A stretch of 64,000 bases of DNA from the NCBI GenBank assembly GCA_015680685.1, contig MNCI01017909.1, forward strand, positions 1,419,054 through 1,483,053. Reading direction: 5' to 3'. Position numbers and translations under genes: made by a program. This DNA comes from Gnetum montanum. Taxonomy: Eukaryota > Streptophyta > Gnetopsida > Gnetales > Gnetaceae. The notes under the pieces are model-generated. The model worked only from the letters and a program-made list of their open reading frames with translations, was not told the origin of the DNA and made no database searches. Below, piece after piece: positions 57,362-64,000 of the stretch (its first letter is position 1; each line of letters starts with the position of its first letter).

Positions 57362-60300
57362 ATGGGCAAGGGCAAAGAAGTGGAGGGCCAGGGGAGGAAG
57401 GGTCCCGACTTGACCTTCGTGGAGGAGACCGAAGCCATGCTGTAGGGCCTGCCCAGGCCGAGGATCCCATCTTGGCCCGTGACATCCCACAGGTAGGCTC
57501 TGATCTCTACCTCTAATTATTTCCGTGCTTCTTCTTTTATAGCGTAGACAGTTTCGGCATATACGCCGAGCGTAGGGGTTTTAGGCACATGGGGTTTTGC
57601 GGCGTATACGCCAAGTGTCACTTTATAGCGTAAAGTTTTATCAGCATAAAACATTTTTTTCTGCACTAGTATGTCAGCGTAAGCCACGGCGTCATGAGTT
57701 TTTATGCGCAAAGTCCTGTCAGGATGATTTGCTTGTTTTATCAGCGTAAATTCTGTTTTACTGTGATGGTGTATACGCTGAGGATTTGTTCGGTGTATAT
57801 GCTGTTAGTCTGTGGTTGTCCTTCAGCGTAAACTTGTTTTTCATCTTTCTGGCGTAAACTTTTTCGTTCACCGCCTGCGTAGACTATCTATGCTGAAAGC
57901 GAACTCCGGCGTATACGCTGAGCATAAGGGGTTCGGGCGACAGCGTAAAATAGTTCATTGTCAATGTATACATTGGATTGGTCAGCGTATACGCTCAGTG
58001 TACAGCGTATACACTGAGTTTAAGCAGCGTTTTACGCTAAGTGTAAACAATTTCGTCGGCGTATACGCTGGTTTACGCGGTGTATACGTTGAGTGTAAAC
58101 AGTTAGTAAATTTTTGATTTTAGACGCCGATTTATGATGTAAACGTTCGCTTTTTGGGCTATTTCGAAGCATGGCTAATTTATCGTGGCGTCGCGATTGG
58201 TTGTAGGGATAGTAAGTGCTTCCTCATCATTGTTGAGCTTGTCGGGGTGTTGTCATGGGTTGGTCCTATTGAGGATGGCGAGCTTCCCCCGAATCTAACC
58301 GTGGATGACAACGGGGTTTGGTTCAGGGAAGGCGCTAGCGAATTTCTGGCTTTCTTGTTGAACAATTTCGCGGTGGCCATCTGGTTAAATTTTAGGGAAG
58401 TGGTTGCGCGAAGCGTGCTTGATGCAATGCTGTCGGGAGTTGTAGAGGGCGTCATGGTCTTTATAGAAGACATTGACGAGGGACCTATTGTTAACGAGGA
58501 TGGTACTACCCGTGGGCCTAGGTCAACACGCCCATTAACGCGCGTGTGGACACTATTGCCGCGAGGGTTAGATTACCTCAACAATACGTTGTTCATAGCT
58601 GCCCGTACACATACATTATTCCAAAATCCCCCCGGCACGGTGTACCGAGTGGCAAGGTAGGAATATAAGTTTATCATTCTCCTTTCACTTTTTAGTGTTT
58701 GTTACTTGTTTTGACGCTTATTTGTTTACAGGCCGAAGACCAACCCGGATGGGATACTCATTGAGGATGAAGGACTAGCCCTTGCTCGCACTGCTCTGGA
58801 GGCATTCATGACGGGCCCCACCCTTCGTGGAGCCGTATTGAGTCAAACGAAGTGTTCGATGGTCATTTTCATAATTAGTTTTCCAGAGCGTTCGCGATGT
58901 GCAAAGCTCGTGGGTGGCTTCATGAAGACTGGATGGATAACGGGCCCGTCTTCCCTCATGACTTTGGCGACACATGTAGATCCGCCACTAACGGTATGTG
59001 ATAACATTTCCTTGATATGTTAGTGGGTTTATCCAACTATTTAGAGTTACATTGATATGAACATTTTAAATTGCTTTTACAGTTGATGTACCTTCTAGTG
59101 GGGATCTGGTGACAACCGGGCGAACCGAGACTACTTTATTTCACCTCTCTTCGGAGAGGTGACTAAGGCGCAAAAGTGGTTGCATAGGCAAGCTCCACCG
59201 TCCATCACTCACTGCCTGGATGATGCCGGCCTCATGGAGCTTTTTATGACGTTGAGTCCTAACGTATCCATCGGGGAGATGATTGGGATCGTGGACTCTT
59301 TTAATGAGTCTGTCTCACACTACAGCACCTGGATTAAGGGTGTCAAGGTGGTTTTTCGTTTGTCACCTAAGTTCTTTTCAAACTTATTTGGCGTACCAGT
59401 GGATGGCTTAAATGTAGTATTAGATAGAACTCATAAGGAGCTCCAGACGATTCGTGAGTTGGAAGATTGACTAGGCTTGGCCAAGGGTACCAAGGGATTC
59501 CCGATGCAAGGGAAAGCAAAAGTTGTGGTAGTGAACGAATTATATCCCCTGTTCAGGGCACACGTGTTCCCTAAAACCCTTTCCCAGGTGATATGTCTTG
59601 GGGTTGAGGCTGTTCATGTCATGCGAACTGTCTTGGAAACAGACATGTGATATAACTGGGCCCAATTTTTGTTGTCGGGCATGCACAAGGAGATAGTGCG
59701 GTTGCGTTCGAATATCGAAGCGCAGTCCCATTTCACCTTTGCATTCTTTGCTGGTTACCTACACCATTTTGCTGAGTTCCTAGTAGTTCATGGAGACAAC
59801 AAGTTTGTTTTGCGGGATCGGGGTCAATTATCTCACCCTTGGGTGAATCATTTGTTTGAGACAGCTAAATCCCAAGATGCACCTGAAGGCATTGATGAAT
59901 CTGCTTCCATTACGATGGGGGGATCATCTGGTGCTTCAATTCACACACGTGATAGTTTGGGATTGGAGCCAGAAGACGTACCCCTTACTGCTAGAAGGGC
60001 GGAGTAGGTTATCAAGGAGACCATTGACCAAGCCAAGTCAAAGCTAAAGAGGCCTGAACGCACGACTGAGGAAGTCACCGATGTGAATCAGCCACGCGTG
60101 AAGCGCATACTCTTCAAGATGCCTGGTAAGCGATGCTCAACCGCTTACTGTTTTATCGTTTCGCTTCATTTATAACTTTTACTTCAATCGCTTACATGTC
60201 GTTGCTATTTTTGGCTTGATTTTTAAAAAGTGAGGAAGCAGGCTTTAGAGACCATCACCAAGGAGGAGGAGACCAACACGGGGAAGAATAACGAGGGGGA

Positions 60301-61844
60301 AAGCACAAAGAAGGATAACAAGGAGGAAAACACGGAGAAGAATCAGAGTGGAGGAACGGAGGAGTTAAAGGAGAATACCACAGAAATAGAGTCGTTGGAT
60401 GATTAGGATGGTATCAACCAGATGTTCAGCAGCTTCCTCAAGGGAGATCTAGATTTGGGCGACACCCCAGAGGGTGACAAGGATCATGGTATGTCCTCTT
60501 TTTATTTCGTCTTGTCCTGTTAGCTATCATTTCTATTACGTTTTATGTACATATTTTCATTTTTTCAGACGAAGGAAGCGAGACCAGAACGGTATTCTTA
60601 GATGTACCCATGAAGACGGTTCCCCCTAAGGAGACCGCTGAGGTCAGTTCTCATACCCATGAGCCACTTGCTTGGTCGGAGATGCCAAGTAAAATGGATT
60701 TTGTAGCTGGACTCGCGGAAGAAGTTATTGAACGGATCCAAAAGACGCACCCGGATATAGGTATAAATGATTTAGAGGTTTGGAATTCCATATCTTGTTT
60801 ATATTGTTTTAATATTTTTATATTTTCTTTTTTTTTTCTTTTTTTGCGTGGGTAGGTGCTCAATTGAGATGGGATCCCTCTGAGAACATTTGCATAGAAA
60901 GTTTAACTACGCTTTCCCCAGAAGTGGAATAGGTGCCAAGGCCTGTTTACGAGGGAGTTGCAGAAGGCTTTGTGCACAACGCTAAGTCGTTATGGACCTG
61001 TAGGCGTTCTATTGAGTAGTTGTGGCTGCAGATACAAGCAAAAGAAAAGGCCGTCTCTGGGTTGTCAGTGGAACGTGACGATCTGAAGGCTCGGTACGAG
61101 TTCGCCGCTGCCAGACTAAGCAGAGATCGCTCTTGGCGAACATCGGAGGTCACGTACACTAGGTATTGGGATCTACTGAATCGTCATGCGTCGCTGACTT
61201 GGAGAATGGCAGAACGTAGAGCCCAAATTGATCTCCTGAATCTTAAATGTCAAGATTGAAAAGCCTTCGCTTCCAAGGTTCGTAAGTGGGGTCAGGACGA
61301 GAAAAACCACAAACATTACTACAAGAAGTCGTTAAAAGAGGTGTCTGTTGAAAAGCGCTAACTAGAGATGTTTGTGGAAGGTTTAGGTTTGCATTCTGCT
61401 TTCGATACTTTTGCTCAGAATACAACTGTGGAGATGGAGTCGCCTACAAGGGTGATCACCACTGCCTCTGGGGAAACATCGGTGGGCGAGTTCCCTCTGA
61501 AACGTCCTACTTGGTCGACTGTCGATAAAGGCAAGGCTTTGGTAGACGTCGACTTAGGCCTTGATGGGACAGATTGGGCCAGCGTTTCAGAGGAGGAAAT
61601 CCTTCTTCGGCTGGAATTCGGCTTAGGGGGATCTCCTATGGTAAGCGTTTTTTTTTCTTATGAAGTTAATTCTTTGAATAATGTTTAATAGGTTGACATT
61701 CGTTTATTCTTACGTTGGTTGTTTCTTTTTTGGCATTTTCAAGATGAAGGTGGTGATGATGCTTAAGAAGCTGGCCCCAACGGAGCAGGGGCCCCTGATG
61801 TTGGGGGATCAGAAGGGGACGACCCTTCCATCCCAGATGCTTAG
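57362..61844 (+). pseudogene. Multi-exon antisense gene inside element F, unknown product
   Basis: Eight exons on the strand opposite to gag-pol: 57362-57492, 58124-58656, 58732-58993, 59099-60125, 60231-60488, 60569-60760, 60856-61640, 61692-61844. Every intron has GT...AG ends and the phases fit, e.g. AG|G across intron 2 and G|TG across intron 4. Intron 1 is 631 bp and the others are 51-105 bp. The predicted protein is about 1100 residues. Exon 1 starts MGKGKEVEGQG. Exons 2-4 are globular and hydrophobic (FLAFLLNNFAVAIWLNFREV, VVFRLSPKFFSNLFGVPVDG, FTFAFFAGYLHHFAEFLVVH). Exon 5 is Lys/Glu-rich. Exon 7 is coiled-coil (LSVERDDLKARYEFAAARL). The tail is acidic (DEGGDDA). It is decayed: ten in-frame stops (57443, 59468, 59648, 60005, 60404, 60930, 61017, 61257, 61359, 61764) and one frameshift in exon 1. 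The layout faintly recalls the 'putative plant transposon protein' domain (PF20167), but that is a guess. Exon 4 could also begin at 59083. Confidence 0.75.
57493..58123 (+). repeat. Intron 1 with GCGTATACGC palindromes
   Basis: Donor CACAG|GTAGGC, acceptor TTGATTTTAG. Contains four exact GCGTATACGC copies (57602, 57909, 57985, 58059), several one-mismatch copies and GCGTAAAC units. The other introns lack them. The motif is shared with the F LTR. Confidence 0.75.
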
Positions 61845-62149
61845 TGTTTTAGCTTCATTTTATTGTTTTTTGACCCAGACTTATACAGGATTTGTAACTT
61901 GAAAATTTTGAGATGGATGAGACAGTTGACACTTATAATTGTACAACGTTGTATGTAAGAAAATTTTTGTTGCTTTTGAATTTAATTGTAGACACGACAT
62001 GGCAATGTAAAATGTTTTGGCTTGTCTTTGAGTCTGATTACATCCGTGACACGATAATGTAAAATGTTTTTGGGTTTACTATTCTGCTTAAAGCGTAATG
62101 TACCGAAGTAATTCTAAATGATACGTGAAAAGGAAAACAAAGTATGCAC
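61845..62149 (+). other. Region downstream of the antisense gene
   Basis: AT-rich with AATGTAAAATG-type repeats near 62000-62070 (GACACGACATGGCAATGTAA against GACACGATAATGTAAAATG). It probably holds the polyadenylation region. No gene. Confidence 0.4.
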
Positions 62150-62455
62150 TAGTTTAAAGCCATTTCGGGCTAGGTTCGCACTAGTTTAAGGCCATTCCAG
62201 GCCCCTATGTGTAGTTTAAGGCCATTTCGGGCTCCGTTGTGGACAAGTAATATTTTGGATAAAGCAGGTAAGTTTCTTGGTTGACCGATCATCTCTGATC
62301 ATGGCTAGTTTTATGTCGTTGCGGACATGGTAGTGTAATGTCGTTCCGGACTTGGAGTATGATTTTTTAATATATATATTTTGTTCATTTTTGGGTGTTG
62401 TAGTTTAACGTCATTTCAGACTTCATGTAGTTTAACGTCATTTCAGACGAAGTGC
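62150..62455 (+). repeat. Repeat array 3 (AGTTTAAGGCCATTTCGGG / AGTTTAACGTCATTTCAGA)
   Basis: Seven or so units: three of the GGCCAT form near 62152-62230 and four of the GTCATT/GTCGTT form near 62308-62455, in the same orientation as arrays 1 and 2. Lies between the antisense gene and the protease. Confidence 0.8.
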
Positions 62456-62462
62456 GATGATC

Positions 62463-63290
62463 TTATTTTAACTGTTTTTTGATTCTTTTTATTTTTATGT
62501 CCTGCGATGTATTAACTAGTATGATTTTGTATTCGGCATCCCCTTCGCTTATAACGTTGAATGGTAATTCAGCCCAAGGGACGTCTGATGGAATGGCTTC
62601 TGTGTCAGTATTTTCGGGTGTTTCAATGTTTGTCATGGTTTCTGTATTCGTTTCTACATGAGGAGGTGTGTGTACAGTGTGAGGTGCAGGTGTTTCGGTT
62701 TTAGGAGGCTTTTGTTCCCTGTTCAAAGGCTTACTGCCTACTGGTGGTTACGGAGTTTTATCTTTTCCTTTAGGCTCTTCAAGCTCGATCTCCAAGCCTT
62801 GGTCCATGCCCATGTGTGATGAAATGATAGGAGTAGCTGCTTCCCCATGTATGATGATTTCACTGCCCTCATAAGGTAGGTGAATTTCTTGGTGTATATG
62901 GGAGGAAACAGCTCTGAGTTGGGCCAACCAGGGTCTCCCAAATATTAGGTTGAATCCTGGCATTTCATCGACCACTAGGAAGTCGGCAGATGTAGGGAAC
63001 TAGTCCCCCGCTATGAAATCCAAGGTTATTATGCCCTTTACCATCACGCGTAACCCGCTGAATGACTTTAAACATGTAGTCGGGGTTGGTTTAATTAACT
63101 CAGTAAACCCTAATTGTTCGATGATGGGGTATGGTACAACATTTGTTGCAGCTCCATCGTCTACGTGGACCCTATGTATTTTGAACTGGTTTATACATAT
63201 TGTTATGAACATGGGGGCTATTGTTATCTCCCCTATTTTCTTGTCCACTTTGATGGCGTCTTCATGGAAGCTTAATGGTTTAGGAGTTGT
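62463..63290 (-). pseudogene. pro: Element F protease
   Basis: Aspartic protease that would process Gag-Pol. The active-site loop HRVHVDDGAATNVVPYPII lies near 63180-63120. After FAGD-type residues at 63000 a TAG interrupts, followed by FPTSADFLVVDEMPG, the second hallmark FNLIFGRPWLAQL (62950) and the EIHLPYEGSEIIIHGEA strand. A TAA at 62748-62750 precedes a Thr/Pro-rich tail with PWAELPFNVISEGDAEYKI (62600-62540). The same tail motif exists in E, so it is part of the original protein. Confidence 0.85.
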
Positions 63291-64000
63291 CCCGTGAGGT
63301 GAGTACATCACCGCATGAATGGAAGGTTCATTTGGGGGCAGGTCCTTGCTTACCGAGATTGATGTTAACATACGTACCAAGGCTTCCCGATGTGTTTGGG
63401 ATGTTAGCATCAAATCGTACAAGCTTAGTGAAGTGTTCTTTTGTTTCAGTGCTTGGGTGACTTGTGTCAAGGCGGTGGCGAAATCTCTACTGTTGGGGGG
63501 GTTTTTATCAGCGATGACTGGATCCATTGGGCCCAACAGTTTTATTTCACGTGTTGTCGATTTGTCATCCTTGTTCGGAACTGTCGTTTTAGGCGGTTCA
63601 TGTTTTTCAGATGATTCACCTTCGTTGCCCGTATTCGGTTGGTTGTTAGATGACGACATGGGTACAGAGTTAAGCGGAGTGGGCTTAGGTGGCCCCACAG
63701 CCAGCCGTTGGCGTTCCTTCTCCAAACGTTCATGCGTAAGCCTATCTGCTAGGCGTTCTCGTGCATGGTGTGGAGGTGGGACTGGTTTTGGCACCTCAGG
63801 CTGCCCTGGGACTTTTACCACATATGGAGCTGGGCGGGGTTGTAGTTGTACCGTCGACTGTGATTGGTTAGAAGGCTGGACAGGGACCCTAATGACGTAG
63901 GGTATGGGTTTTCCTTGGGCTCGTGAGGTGGAGGTTTGGTAATCATTAGGAGTTTCGGGTACCCTAACGACATACAAGGTTGATTTTGGTAGAGGTTGGA
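63291..64000 (-). pseudogene. gag: Element F gag C-terminal part (runs off the window)
   Basis: Uninterrupted to the window end in this frame. A proline-rich motif is repeated at least three times, each with PYV[VI][RK]VP and QP (LYVVRVPETP, PYVIRVPVQPS, PYVVKVPGQP; 63980-63800). Then a charged helix (LADRLTHERLEKERQRL), a Ser/Asn-rich linker, DFATALTQVTQALKQKNTSL and LYDLMLTSQTHREALVRMLT. The last part matches 37.3 kb of E. The gag core and start lie beyond 64000. Confidence 0.8.

Larger units (their letters stand above)
50530..64000 (-). mobile_element. Element F: Tat/Ogre-type retrotransposon carrying an antisense gene
   Basis: At least 13.5 kb on the minus strand. Its 5' LTR and most of gag lie beyond the window. 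Visible from 5' to 3': gag C-terminus and protease (to 62.46 kb), a gap of about 5.8 kb holding an opposite-strand multi-exon gene and two repeat arrays, pol second part (56619-53145: RT, RNase H, second RNase H, integrase), spacer with a third repeat array, polypurine tract (51767-51752), 3' LTR (51751-50530). It entered element D after CTCGT (50525-50529). The polypurine tract and LTR start match E, so the two are relatives. Confidence 0.85.

Noticed and set aside
58154-58660. Start of the antisense gene at 58154
   Set aside because: That position is TTG, not ATG, and the frame is open further up to an acceptor (58123). A better start is the ATG at 57362 in an upstream exon.
59083-59098. 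Intron 3 acceptor at 59082
   Set aside because: It needs an extra frameshift. The acceptor at 59098 keeps phase 0 with both neighbours. It remains possible if a one-base loss happened.
61744-61844. Last exon starting at 61744
   Set aside because: The acceptor is stronger to the eye, but the phase does not match exon 7. The site at 61691 fits, although it makes a short 51-bp intron.
56920-62150. The antisense gene as a separate DNA transposon inserted into F
   Set aside because: No terminal inverted repeats or target duplication seen at the edges. The same repeat family borders it on both sides, which points to an integral part of F, though a decayed insertion cannot be excluded.
63319-63900. 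Plus-strand open frame of 193 codons
   Set aside because: It is the reverse of the gag-protease frame of element F, whose motifs are clear. It has no features of its own.
1-64000. tRNA or rRNA genes
   Set aside because: No cloverleaf or ribosomal segment was recognised. Matches to tRNA 3' ends are the primer sites of the elements.

Overview
The window is plant nuclear DNA built almost wholly from nested, decayed LTR retrotransposons. The signs are several Ty3/gypsy lineages typical of plants, a pentatricopeptide-repeat (PPR) gene remnant, TG...CA LTRs, tRNA-type primer sites, short plant-type introns, and no bacterial gene organisation. The host is probably a seed plant with a large genome; the species cannot be read from the sequence. 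No intact host gene was found.

Layout. 1-2.2 kb: unassigned GC-rich DNA and a possible two-exon host remnant (-). 2.2-7.9 kb: element A (-), a Gag-Protease-only LTR element with its 5' LTR at 7052-7886. 7.9-9.5 kb: remnant of a related element G (-). 9.5-10.9 kb: decayed protease and reverse transcriptase (RT) of a Ty3 element (+). 10.9-14.2 kb: host-like fragments, including a frameshifted PPR gene (-). 14.2-44.07 kb: element C (-), split by two later insertions: B (+, 14583-21278, TSD CTAAA) in its 3' LTR and E (-, 29293-42144, TSD GTAGA) in its gag. 44.07-45.5 kb: scraps of a Ty3 RT/RNase H and a copia-like gag. 45.5-50.53 kb: element D (+), the best-preserved Gag-Protease-only copy. 50.53-64 kb: element F (-), which entered D and runs off the window.

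Two families dominate. A, B, C, D and G share an Athila-like primer site (TGGCACTGTTGCCGGGGA type) and encode Gag and protease but no RT or integrase that I can see, so they look like non-autonomous elements moved in trans. B and C carry an extra coiled-coil reading frame after the protease. E and F are Ty3/gypsy elements of the Tat/Ogre kind: Gag, protease, a non-coding gap, RT, a degenerate RNase H, a second (archaeal-type) RNase H and integrase.

The most interesting object is inside F. Between protease and RT, in the gap where Ogre-type elements carry an intron, lies an opposite-strand gene of about eight exons (57362-61844, +) with its own TATA box (57098-57105), phase-compatible splice sites and a coiled-coil, acidic C-terminal half. 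It is decayed (ten in-frame stops, one frameshift). Its first intron and F's LTR share clusters of the palindrome GCGTATACGC, and arrays of a second short repeat (AGTTTA-n-GGCCAT-type) flank the gene and the pol block. E has a related repeat at the equivalent place but no gene. F therefore appears to have carried an intron-containing passenger gene in antisense, possibly with its own binding-site array.
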